DNA of 8,175 nucleotides from a bacterium (GCA_021805405.1 JAJZFK010000206.1:1-8175), one strand, 5' to 3'; shown: positions 1-6,178, counted from the stretch's first letter. Notes: generated by a model not told the origin, from the letters alone. Numbers and translations are program-made.

Positions 1-924
1 GATAGGTGCAGTAGAGGCGAGGCGGAGGATCGATCTGGCCCGTTGGCTCGCGCACTACTACGAGCCCAGGGATGGACGGTAGGTGAGGCCGTTGTAGTAG
101 CCGATGAGAAGGAACAGATTGCCTCAGCCATTCTAAAGGCATGCCATGAGGATGTGTCGCTGGTTGTGACAACCGGCGGAACGGGGTTGGCCGCGAGGGA
201 CATTACACCTGAGGCTACGCTTGCAGTTATTGAGCGTGAGGTGCCCGGCATTGCGGAGCTTATGAGGTGGCATTCGTATCGCAAAACAGAGAATGCAGTT
301 CTATCTCGTGGGGTTGCAGGTACGCGTGGTAGCACTCTTATCATCAACCTTCCCGGTTCTACAGGCGGTGTGCAGGATGGTATCAATCTGATAGCGCCAC
401 TTCTTCCGCATGCAGTGTCCGTTTTGCGCGGAATTCCGCACGCGCACGATGCTCCTCACTGCGACACTAATGAGACCCCCACAGTGGTTGACATTTTGCA
501 GGCCAATATCGACGATATGAATCCGCAATTCTGTGAACTGCTTAGCAAGCGGTTGTTCGATGCTGGGGCGCTGGACGTTTTTTATACGGCTATACTCATG
601 AAGAAACAGCGACCTGGGTTTTTGCTGACAGTGTTGGTGCCACCGCGCCAAAGTGAAAGTGCGGCCGGAATTATATTCAGAAACAGTACTACTCTGGGCG
701 TGAGGGTGGTGGGTGCCGAAAGGTTCGTTCTGAACCGCAGCTGGGTTACGGTTAAAACGTTGTACGGGGATATTCGCATAAAGACAGGAACATGGAAGAA
801 CCGAGAAACTACCGCTGCACCAGAATACGAGGATGTACGTGCTGCAGCGGAGTTGTACGGTGTTTCTGCGCGCGAAGTATATATCGCCGCGCAAACCGCT
901 TATGCGGCTACGGCACCCAATTAA
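1..924 (+). CDS. MogA/MoaB-type molybdopterin-binding domain fused to LarC C-terminal (nickel insertase) domain; 5' truncated
   Basis: The reading frame is open from base 1, so the true start lies left of the window; 307 residues are visible. Residues 1-145 are a MoCF/MogA domain. They open with DRCSRGEAEDRSGP, carry the nucleotide/MPT-binding loop TTGGTGLAARDITPEAT (about 57-73) and close with a LPGS...LPHA...LRG stretch. MogA adenylylates molybdopterin before molybdenum insertion. A short linker HAHDAPHC (147-154) follows. Residues about 163-303 match the C-terminal domain of LarC, with NIDDMNP (169-175), GALDVFYTAILMKKQRPG, TTLGVR and a C-terminal EYEDVRAAAE...REVY motif. LarC inserts nickel into pyridinium bis-thiocarboxylate mononucleotide using CTP. 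The LarC N-terminal half is absent from this polypeptide. The stop codon overlaps the convergent peptidase gene. Domain identities are firm; the joint function is inference. Confidence 0.88.
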   Translation, partial: DRCSRGEAEDRSGPLARALLRAQGWTVGEAVVVADEKEQIASAILKACHEDVSLVVTTGGTGLAARDITPEATLAVIEREVPGIAELMRWHSYRKTENAVLSRGVAGTRGSTLIINLPGSTGGVQDGINLIAPLLPHAVSVLRGIPHAHDAPHCDTNETPTVVDILQANIDDMNPQFCELLSKRLFDAGALDVFYTAILMKKQRPGFLLTVLVPPRQSESAAGIIFRNSTTLGVRVVGAERFVLNRSWVTVKTLYGDIRIKTGTWKNRETTAAPEYEDVRAAAELYGVSAREVYIAAQTAYAATAPN

Positions 925-1966
925 TATCAGGCGTTACAGCCTCTACAAATCCTGCCATAAGCAGGGCAGCGTTATCAATGTCATCAAGGTCCATAACCTC
1001 GCACGGTGTATGCATATAACGAAGTGGAACCGATATAAGGCCGGTTGCCATTCCACTACGAGAAATCTGCATGGCGTTGGCGTCTGTACCGGTGCCACCC
1101 GGTACCGCCTCAATCTGGAAAGGTATTTCCAGTTTCCTCGCCGTGGTGACCAGAAGGTCGAAGACGCGTGGGTTGATATTCGCACCACGGGCTATAACCG
1201 GGCCGGCACCAAGTTTGATGTCACCAACTTTCTTCTTATCGGCACCTGGAAAGTCCATGGCATGACAAACGTCCGTGGCAATTCCTACAGTGGGTTCAAT
1301 GGCGTGCGCCGCAGTGCGTGCACCGCGTAGTCCAATCTCCTCCTGCACATTCGCTACTGCAAATACCCCACACTTCACATCACGTTCCTTCAGCAGCCTT
1401 AACGCTTCAGCTATCACCACACAGCCCATCTTGTTGTCGAAACTGCGCGCGGTGGCTCTTGTTCCCAGCAGCATCTGAAATTCTGGTGCATATGTAACAC
1501 AGTCACCAATGGTGACCAATTTCTTCGCTTCATCAGCGTTAGCGGCACCAATGTCGATCCACAGTTCGTCTGTGCGCGGTACCTTATCGCGCTCACCAGC
1601 CTCGAGCAGGTGAATAGCTTTGCGGCCGAGTACACCAGGAACCGGCCCATTGGCGGTGTGAACATTTACACGCTGCCCCACCGCAACGACGGCATCGTGG
1701 CCGCCAATCTGCCCGAAATAGAGGCTGCCATCATCGGCGATGTAGCGAATTTGAAAGCCAATTTCATCTGCATGTCCCGCTAGCATAACGCGAAGAGGAT
1801 TCGATTCGTTTAAAACCGCAACAACGTTTCCAAGCACATCGGTAGTTACCTCTTCAGTAAATCTTTGAACCTGACGTCGAAAGACAGCCTGTACCTGCTG
1901 TTCATAACCAGAGGGACCAGGTGTGTTGACCATGGTCTTGAGAAACTCAAGCGTAGCGTGATCCAA
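908..1966 (-). CDS. M42 family metallo-aminopeptidase (glutamyl aminopeptidase/FrvX-like)
   Basis: A 352-residue cytosolic di-metal aminopeptidase of the M42 (TET/FrvX) family, which usually forms dodecamers that trim peptides released by other proteases. Metal and catalytic positions are all present with family spacing: H65 in AGHADEIG, bridging D177 in RSFDNKMG, catalytic and ligand glutamates E209/E210 in VQEEIGLRGA, D232 in ATDV and H319 in YMHTPCE. The start is a TTG at 1966. It gives MDHATLEFLKTMVNTPGPSG, the usual M42 N-terminus, and has GGAGGA 9 nt upstream. The ATG at 2017 would add 17 residues unlike the family and would place this ribosome-binding site inside the gene. The 3' end overlaps the convergent MogA-LarC gene by 17 bp. 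No signal peptide is visible. Substrate preference cannot be read from the sequence. Confidence 0.93.
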   Translation of the reverse strand: MDHATLEFLKTMVNTPGPSGYEQQVQAVFRRQVQRFTEEVTTDVLGNVVAVLNESNPLRVMLAGHADEIGFQIRYIADDGSLYFGQIGGHDAVVAVGQRVNVHTANGPVPGVLGRKAIHLLEAGERDKVPRTDELWIDIGAANADEAKKLVTIGDCVTYAPEFQMLLGTRATARSFDNKMGCVVIAEALRLLKERDVKCGVFAVANVQEEIGLRGARTAAHAIEPTVGIATDVCHAMDFPGADKKKVGDIKLGAGPVIARGANINPRVFDLLVTTARKLEIPFQIEAVPGGTGTDANAMQISRSGMATGLISVPLRYMHTPCEVMDLDDIDNAALLMAGFVEAVTPDINWVP

Positions 1967-1975
1967 GAAAGAATG

Positions 1976-1981
1976 TCCTCC
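1976..1981 (-). promoter_or_regulatory. Ribosome-binding site of the M42 peptidase gene
   Basis: Read on the minus strand this is GGAGGA, 9 nt before the TTG at 1966. It is the reason for choosing the TTG over the upstream ATG at 2017. Confidence 0.8.
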
Positions 1982-2052
1982 AATTAAAGTGACTCGCTGA
2001 ACGTAACCACACTGCAACGACCAAAATCGATCAATGCTGAAGCAGTAGTGTC

Positions 2053-2074
2053 ATATGCGCGGCAAATCGCATAT
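2053..2074. repeat. Inverted repeat, 7-bp arms, upstream of the M42 gene
   Basis: ATATGCG (2053-2059) and CGCATAT (2068-2074) are perfect complements around an 8-nt loop. The repeat lies about 87 bp upstream of the peptidase start. It could be a protein-binding site or a hairpin in a long 5' leader. There is no T-tract, so it is not a terminator. Confidence 0.5.
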
Positions 2075-2199
2075 CAACGCGTCCATACCGTATAGAATAC
2101 CGGCGGCTTGCATACCCCAGGTGTTAGTTATGCAACATTGCTATGGTTAACTCTGTCACAAATGGGTAATGTTTGCTTGTTATGAGGTAAATCGAAAGG

Positions 2200-2218
2200 T
2201 GATTATAGGCCATAATCA
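2200..2218. repeat. Inverted repeat TGATTAT-N5-ATAATCA upstream of the epimerase gene
   Basis: Perfect 7-bp AT-rich arms (2200-2206 and 2212-2218) surround AGGCC. It overlaps the only weak -10-like sequence of the region (GATTAT 2201-2206) and sits 58 bp before the epimerase ATG. An operator role fits the position but is inference. The arms do not resemble the GAATAC boxes found near the LacI gene. Confidence 0.5.
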
Positions 2219-2276
2219 TTATGCTCGATACCCGCAATTATTTGACGATGCAACCGACTGGAGAAACACAACGTCC

Positions 2277-3230
2277 ATGCCAAATGCGCTAGTAACAGGT
2301 GGAGCAGGGTTTATCGGCTCGCACCTGGTTTCACAATTAGTATCGCGAGGTGTTCGTGTTACGGTTCTAGATAACCTCTCAACTGGCGATGCCCTTCGGC
2401 TCGCCCGGTTTGGAGCGAACGTTACACTTATTGAAGGCGACATTCGCGACATGGGCACCTGCATTAGCGCCTGCAAGGGTATGGACTGCGTATTTCATAT
2501 GGCCGCTGCAATTTCCGTGCCGGAATCGCTTGAGGACCCTGTTGGAACAGAACAGATTAACACAATGGGTACTCTTAACATGCTTATTGCGTGTAGGGAC
2601 AGTGCAGTGCGCAGGTTTGTGCTCTCGTCATCTGCCGCCGTGTATGGCAATGCAGCAGCCACACCAGTAACCGAGCAGATGTTGCCGATGCCAGAATCTC
2701 CCTACGGCCTTCAAAAGCTCTGTGGTGAACACTACTGCCGCATCTTCACGAAAAACTTTGGTGTAGAGGCAATTGCCCTGCGGTATTTCAATGTTTACGG
2801 CCCGGGCCAAAATCCAAATAGCCACTATGCAGCCGTGGTTCCACGGTTTATAACCTGCCTAGCAGGTAACACGGCTCCTACAGTTTATGGTGACGGTGGG
2901 CAAACCCGTGACTTCTGTTATGTGGAGGACGTTGCGCTTGCAAACATCACTGCAGGTTTTGATGCACCTTCTTCGGCAGCTGGCACCGTATTCAATATCG
3001 GAAGCGGCACATCAGTGTCACTCATAGAACTATTAGAGGCGCTATACAAGCTAAGCGGGCGAAAAATTGATGCAAAACATGAGAATGCAAGGGCGGGTGA
3101 TATACGCCACTCCGGGGCAGACACCAGTCGGGCAGCAGAATTGTTGGGCTTCACGGCAAGATTTAATCTTGAAGCTGGGCTTGAACCAACTTTGCGGTAC
3201 TACTTTGATGCTGCGCAACAGCCGAATTAA
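2277..3230 (+). CDS. NAD-dependent epimerase/dehydratase, UDP-glucose/UDP-GlcNAc 4-epimerase-like
   Basis: A 317-residue extended SDR enzyme. It shows the NAD-binding GGAGFIG (8-14) with acidic D32 at the end of strand beta-2, D55-I in the adenine-binding position, HMAA (74-77), the serine-rich SSSAAVYG (117-124), the catalytic YxxxK pair Y143/K147, RYFNVYGPGQNP (169-180), YAAVVPRF (184-191) and YGDGGQTRDFCYVEDVA (204-220). The last three are typical of UDP-hexose 4-epimerases, including WbpP-type UDP-GlcNAc epimerases. The likely role is interconverting UDP-sugars for surface polysaccharide or galactose metabolism; the substrate cannot be fixed from sequence. The ATG at 2277 gives MPNALVTGGAGFIGSH, the normal family N-terminus, with GGAG at 2260-2263. 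The upstream ATG at 2169 would add 36 unrelated residues. A dTDP-glucose dehydratase is less likely given the YFNVYGPGQNP segment. Confidence 0.9.
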   Translation: MPNALVTGGAGFIGSHLVSQLVSRGVRVTVLDNLSTGDALRLARFGANVTLIEGDIRDMGTCISACKGMDCVFHMAAAISVPESLEDPVGTEQINTMGTLNMLIACRDSAVRRFVLSSSAAVYGNAAATPVTEQMLPMPESPYGLQKLCGEHYCRIFTKNFGVEAIALRYFNVYGPGQNPNSHYAAVVPRFITCLAGNTAPTVYGDGGQTRDFCYVEDVALANITAGFDAPSSAAGTVFNIGSGTSVSLIELLEALYKLSGRKIDAKHENARAGDIRHSGADTSRAAELLGFTARFNLEAGLEPTLRYYFDAAQQPN

Positions 3231-3299
3231 CCATAGTTCACCAGATTATATAGCAAGATAGCCGAACCTGTGATAAACTCATTATATGCGAGTAGATAA

Positions 3300-3305
3300 T
3301 ATAAT
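3300..3305 (+). promoter_or_regulatory. Possible -10 element before the first prepilin-like gene
   Basis: A perfect TATAAT lies 56 nt upstream of the TTG start in an AT-rich stretch. No good -35 hexamer stands 16-18 bp upstream (ACTCAT/CTCATT), so this is a weak call. The 131-bp gap between the epimerase stop and this gene shows no terminator. Confidence 0.3.
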
Positions 3306-3347
3306 CCGTGCCAATGTATGAACGACAATGCGGCCGGAACTCGGTGC

Positions 3348-3353
3348 GAGGAG
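3348..3353 (+). promoter_or_regulatory. Ribosome-binding site deciding a TTG start
   Basis: GAGGAG is followed by 8 nt and then TTG at 3362. It supports the TTG over the ATGs at 3308 and 3314, which would bury the prepilin leader behind 16-18 extra residues. Confidence 0.75.
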
Positions 3354-3361
3354 AAGGTGGC

Positions 3362-4069
3362 TTGAAACGGCAAACTAGATCCACAGCATTTACACTGGTG
3401 GAGATGCTGGTTGTCCTAGCCATTATAGCTATATTGGCCGGGTTGTTGGTGCCGGTAATTCGATCAGAACGTCATAAGGCACTTCAATCTGTGTGCATTG
3501 ACAACATGCACCAACTTGGCCTTGCACTTACGATGTATTCGCAAGACTTCGATGGCGGTTACCCGGGATATATGGTTGATGCTCGTGATAGGCAGCATCC
3601 ATCCAACCAGGTCTACTGGCACTCACATTTCTGTCGCGGTACACATGATTCTTCGGGACAGGTTAACTGGGCTCTTCTAACCCGCCCCTACGTTACACGT
3701 GAACTTCGTAAAGGAGAGGGGCGAAACTCCGTCTTCTTTTGCCCGGCGGATACCGACCGTAATGCGCGTCCTTTTACGTCGTTTGAACTAAAGATGTACC
3801 TTGCTGCAGGCGGGCGCACCAGTGGAATTCAGGATGCCGCCGGGATGGCGATGATATGGGAGCAGTGGGATTTTCACGCACCTGTTCACTACTCTGAGTT
3901 TGATTTGCGTGCGACACTGGATACCGTATTTGTGGATGGGCATGCAAAATCATTGCGATTAAGTGATACCACTAGTGCGCGATTCGGCGATGGCCCAAAT
4001 CTCCACTGGCGCTTCAAATCTACAGGTGGTGCGTCCTCTTCATCAAATGGCAGCGATGTAATTCAGTGA
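3362..4069 (+). CDS. Prepilin-like protein with N-terminal cleavage/methylation motif (H-X9-DG class), first copy
   Basis: A 235-residue protein of the type IV pilin/pseudopilin superfamily. The short basic leader MKRQTRSTA is followed by the prepilin peptidase site A9|FTLVE (mature F1, with Glu at mature position 5) and a hydrophobic helix to about residue 32. The residue before the cut is Ala instead of the usual Gly. After the helix comes CIDNMHQLGLALTMYSQDFD (about 46-65), the signature of the Armatimonadota/Planctomycetota pseudopilin paralogues. The globular part contains FFCPAD and ends with FVDGHA, the core of the H-X9-DG motif, although the His nine residues before DG is replaced (Leu). 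The C-terminus is a Ser/Gly-rich tail. The protein is probably anchored in the inner membrane and exposed outside it; its partner is unknown. It shares its family with the protein at 5408-6178, on the far side of the LacI gene. Confidence 0.87.
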   Translation: MKRQTRSTAFTLVEMLVVLAIIAILAGLLVPVIRSERHKALQSVCIDNMHQLGLALTMYSQDFDGGYPGYMVDARDRQHPSNQVYWHSHFCRGTHDSSGQVNWALLTRPYVTRELRKGEGRNSVFFCPADTDRNARPFTSFELKMYLAAGGRTSGIQDAAGMAMIWEQWDFHAPVHYSEFDLRATLDTVFVDGHAKSLRLSDTTSARFGDGPNLHWRFKSTGGASSSSNGSDVIQ

Positions 4070-4102
4070 AATCAAGTTAGTTTTGTTATTCACAATTGTA
4101 AT

Positions 4103-4111
4103 GAGAATGCG
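4103..4111 (+). promoter_or_regulatory. Possible auxiliary operator half-site
   Basis: GAGAATGCG resembles the left half of the LacI box (GAGAATACG). Its CG lies 73 bp upstream of the CG of the main box, close to seven helical turns. The right half does not match, so this may be chance. Confidence 0.2.
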
Positions 4112-4139
4112 TTTAACGAAAAAAGATTTGCAACGGGCC

Positions 4140-4168
4140 TTGACAATTCACGACAACCACGTTATAAT
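4140..4168 (+). promoter_or_regulatory. Consensus sigma-70 promoter of the LacI-family gene
   Basis: TTGACA (4140-4145), a 17-bp spacer and TATAAT (4163-4168) match the sigma-70 consensus at all twelve positions. An A-rich run lies just upstream (about 4119-4126). Transcription should start near 4175, at the left edge of the palindromic operator, with a leader of about 53 nt before the ATG at 4228. Confidence 0.88.
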
Positions 4169-4175
4169 CATAATC

Positions 4176-4191
4176 GAGAATACGAATTCTC
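4176..4191. promoter_or_regulatory. LacI-family operator at the regulator's own promoter
   Basis: GAGAATACGAATTCTC is a 16-bp palindrome with one mismatched pair and the central CG step that LacI-family hinge helices intercalate. It begins 8 nt after the -10 box and so covers the start point and early transcribed region, like lac O1. The core AGAATACGAATTCT (4177-4190) differs by one base from the perfect palindrome at 5268-5281. Autorepression is inferred from this placement. Confidence 0.72.
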
Positions 4192-4210
4192 ACCTAGCTT
4201 AATGTTGTGA

Positions 4211-4216
4211 AAGGAA
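4211..4216 (+). promoter_or_regulatory. Ribosome-binding site of the LacI-family gene
   Basis: AAGGAA is followed by 11 nt and then the ATG at 4228. This favours the ATG over the in-frame GTG codons at 4207 (upstream of the site) and 4219 (too close to it). Confidence 0.6.
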
Positions 4217-4227
4217 GCGTGCATCTC

Positions 4228-5244
4228 ATGCCTACCCAGCGAGAAATCGCCCGGTTATCGCGTGTGTCACAGGCCACGGTCTCTCGGGTTCTTAACAATG
4301 ATCCTCGGGTGAACGAAGAGGCTAGAGAGCGCGTACTTGCAATCGTTCAGGAGCAGGATTACGCTCCAAACTTTCAGGCCCAGTCGCTTCGTGTACAACG
4401 CAGCGGAACATTGGGGCTGGTAGTGCACCGTGCACCAGATGCTCTTTCTCAGGATCCGTTTTTTAGCCCGCTTGTTGTAGCAATTCTTCAGATTTCTAAT
4501 GAGCGTGGATACCATCTCTGTGTGGACACGGCGCGTACAATGCGTTCGCAACGCACTATTCACGAGGAATTACTTCGTACAAGGCGGGTGGATGGGCTCA
4601 TTCTTGTGGAATCTCGGGATTTTGATGAGCGAATCGCCAGATTAGTAGCCGGTGGATTTCCTTTCGTCCTGATAGGACGTTATGGCGACGGCACACGAGT
4701 ACTCTCTGTAGATAACGACAACGTTGCAGCCGGCCGCATGGTTGCTGAAAAGCTCCTGGCGGATGGGCACCGTAACATTGCCTACATCGGTGGTCCCCTA
4801 GGCGTAAATGTCTCGGAAGATCGCAAGGCTGGATATAAGGCCGCACTACTAGCGGCTGGTCTTCAGTTTGATAATCGACTAGTGGTGCACGGGGACTTCT
4901 CTAGTGAGGGCGGACAGATTGCAATGCGCAGGTTGTTGGCGAATGTTCCGGAAGTTGATGCCGTCATATCGGTAGATGACCTTACTGCAGCGGGGGCATT
5001 ACGATTGGCCCGTGGTAAGGGTGTTTTGGTTCCTGAACAGATAGCGTTTGTAGGTTTTAACGACTCAACGTTCTGTTCGCACCTGGATACTCCGTTGAGT
5101 TCTGTGTGCATCAACATAGGTGAACTTGCGCGGCAAGCCACCAATTTGTTGATTGATCTCATTGAACAGCAGCCAGTTGAACATCACAGACGAATTGTAG
5201 AGAGCCGGCTTATTGAGCGGTTATCAACGCGCAATGTCGGGTAG
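4228..5244 (+). CDS. LacI/GalR-family transcriptional regulator
   Basis: A 338-residue regulator with the full family layout. The N-terminal helix-turn-helix (about 3-24) reads TQREIARLSRVSQATVSRVLNN in two overlapping parts: TQREIARLSRVS, then SQATVSRVLNN as the recognition helix. The hinge region has YAP N (45-48) and AQSL (51-54), where L54 is the residue that inserts into the central CG of operators. The periplasmic-binding-like effector domain starts at GTLGLVV (60-66). It includes VDGLILVES (121-129), VDNDNVAAG (161-169), HRNIAYIGGP (181-190), R199 of EDRKAGY, which is the usual sugar-contacting Arg, and VGFNDS (275-280). The effector is probably a sugar. The gene has its own consensus promoter with an overlapping palindrome, and a matching palindrome follows it, so it likely controls itself and the genes to the right that end in an alpha-glucan hydrolase. 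Confidence 0.94.
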   Translation: MPTQREIARLSRVSQATVSRVLNNDPRVNEEARERVLAIVQEQDYAPNFQAQSLRVQRSGTLGLVVHRAPDALSQDPFFSPLVVAILQISNERGYHLCVDTARTMRSQRTIHEELLRTRRVDGLILVESRDFDERIARLVAGGFPFVLIGRYGDGTRVLSVDNDNVAAGRMVAEKLLADGHRNIAYIGGPLGVNVSEDRKAGYKAALLAAGLQFDNRLVVHGDFSSEGGQIAMRRLLANVPEVDAVISVDDLTAAGALRLARGKGVLVPEQIAFVGFNDSTFCSHLDTPLSSVCINIGELARQATNLLIDLIEQQPVEHHRRIVESRLIERLSTRNVG

Positions 5245-5267
5245 TGAGGATGTTTTTTGCCACGGCA

Positions 5268-5281
5268 AGAATACGTATTCT
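5268..5281. promoter_or_regulatory. Second LacI-family operator, upstream of the second prepilin-like gene
   Basis: AGAATACGTATTCT is a perfect 14-bp palindrome with central CG, flanked by GGC(A) and GCC that extend the symmetry with one bulged base. It matches 13 of 14 bases of the box at 4177-4190. It lies 24 bp after the LacI stop and 127 bp before the next start codon. I could not assign a clear -35/-10 pair around it. TTGCCA at 5257-5262 is the nearest -35-like hexamer. Confidence 0.68.
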
Positions 5282-5407
5282 GCCTGGTAACAATGCGCGA
5301 ATATCTATGCGCAATTTCGGTTGGTATGTTGTGATTTATCTGGACTAACGGCGGTAATCTTTCTAACTGCCTTTAGAGTTTCTACATTTAGCGGAGATAT
5401 GTGTACT

Positions 5408-6178
5408 ATGAACAAGCGAAGCGGCTTTACGCTGATCGAACTGCTCGTGGTTATTGCAATTATTGCTATACTGGCGGCTATTCTCTTCCCGGTGTTTGCC
5501 CAGGCTCGCGAGAAGGCTCGCGCTATATCCTGCCTTTCTAACGAAAAGCAGATGGGCCTTGCAGAGCTGATGTATGCTCAGGATTATGATAACTTCCTGC
5601 CAGTTTACGGTAGCTTTCCTGAGACCTATCAGGTAGCTGCAAAGCTGGTGCCTTACATCAAGAGCAATCCTATCTTTAAGTGCCCAGATTCGCAGTTTCC
5701 TGAGGGTGCACTGCAGCACAAGCAGAGGGACAACGGCACAGACTATATGCTTCCGCCAGACGACGGCTGCGTCGGGTTGCCTCACTCCCAGGTTGGCGAT
5801 GCCAAGTACTACGATGATGTCTATCCGCCGATGGACTATGCTACCAACTGGTCGCTATACAACTGGCAGACCGGATGCACAGGCAAATATGGTGGATACG
5901 AAGCAGGTCAGTCATTCGACTCACCGAATATCTCGAGCGCAGCAAAGTGCGTAATGCTCATCGACTTCCCACCAGCCAATTTTGTTTGGCCAGGAGCTGC
6001 ATTCTGGGGTGGCCCTGCAGACGGTCGACACAGCAATGGTTCCAACGTAGTCTTCATGGACGGCCATGCGCACTGGTTCCAGTTCTCAAAACTCTATCCT
6101 GAGGGCGTGGAGTGGAGCGGCAAGAATAACGAATGGAACGCATGGGGCTTTACCTGGGCAGCCCAGAACGTTCAGTAA
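5408..6178 (+). CDS. Prepilin-like protein with N-terminal cleavage/methylation and H-X9-DG motifs, second copy
   Basis: A 256-residue pseudopilin-like protein. The leader MNKRSG is cut before FTLIE (G6|F7, mature Glu5), followed by a canonical hydrophobic helix and ILFPVFAQAREKAR, the hallmark of the expanded Armatimonadota family. CLSNEKQMGLAELMYAQDYD (about 44-63) matches the paralogue at 3362-4069. The C-terminal part has a true H-X9-DG motif, H-SNGSNVVFM-DGHA, and is rich in Trp, Tyr and Gly. This suggests a soluble extracytoplasmic domain, possibly a binding one. The ATG at 5408 has GGAG 11 nt upstream; an in-frame ATG at 5399 is too close to that site, and the open frame back to 5321 adds a non-leader sequence. 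The gene is preceded by a LacI operator and ends in a Rho-independent terminator. Its molecular role is unknown. Confidence 0.92.
   Translation: MNKRSGFTLIELLVVIAIIAILAAILFPVFAQAREKARAISCLSNEKQMGLAELMYAQDYDNFLPVYGSFPETYQVAAKLVPYIKSNPIFKCPDSQFPEGALQHKQRDNGTDYMLPPDDGCVGLPHSQVGDAKYYDDVYPPMDYATNWSLYNWQTGCTGKYGGYEAGQSFDSPNISSAAKCVMLIDFPPANFVWPGAAFWGGPADGRHSNGSNVVFMDGHAHWFQFSKLYPEGVEWSGKNNEWNAWGFTWAAQNVQ

Larger units (their letters stand above)
1967..2276. other. Divergent intergenic region between M42 peptidase and epimerase genes
   Basis: A 310-bp gap that must hold the promoters of both diverging genes. I see no convincing sigma-70 promoter on either strand. The best match for the rightward gene is TTGTTA (2177-2182), 18 bp, GATTAT (2201-2206), which is weak. 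The region holds two clear inverted repeats (listed separately) and an imperfect one at about 2086-2102. The open frame starting at ATG 2169 only extends the epimerase frame upstream with residues that do not look like the family, so I treat it as non-coding. Confidence 0.6.

Noticed and set aside
823..832. AGAATACGAG inside the MogA-LarC gene, resembling a LacI half-box
   Set aside because: Only one half matches, it lies within coding sequence, and no promoter is nearby.
301..894. 197-residue open frame on the minus strand
   Set aside because: It lies entirely opposite the MogA-LarC gene, has no family-like sequence and no ribosome-binding site that I can see, and the plus-strand protein is unmistakable.
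2169..2276. 36-residue N-terminal extension of the epimerase from an upstream ATG
   Set aside because: The family starts at the Rossmann strand just before GGAGFIG; the extension carries no such feature and overlaps an inverted repeat that looks regulatory.
5264..5284. Hairpin around the second operator as a terminator for the LacI gene
   Set aside because: The stem is AT-rich and no T-tract follows it. The T-run lies before it on the plus strand and gives an A-run on the minus strand. The match to the other box favours an operator.
5229..5320. Direct repeat GCGCAATGTCGG / GCGCAATTTCGG (5229-5240 and 5309-5320)
   Set aside because: The first copy is coding sequence at the end of the LacI gene. 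With one mismatch in 12 bp and no other copies, it is best treated as chance.
5363..5785. 140-residue open frame on the minus strand
   Set aside because: Antisense to the well-supported second prepilin-like gene; its composition is what a reverse-strand shadow gives.
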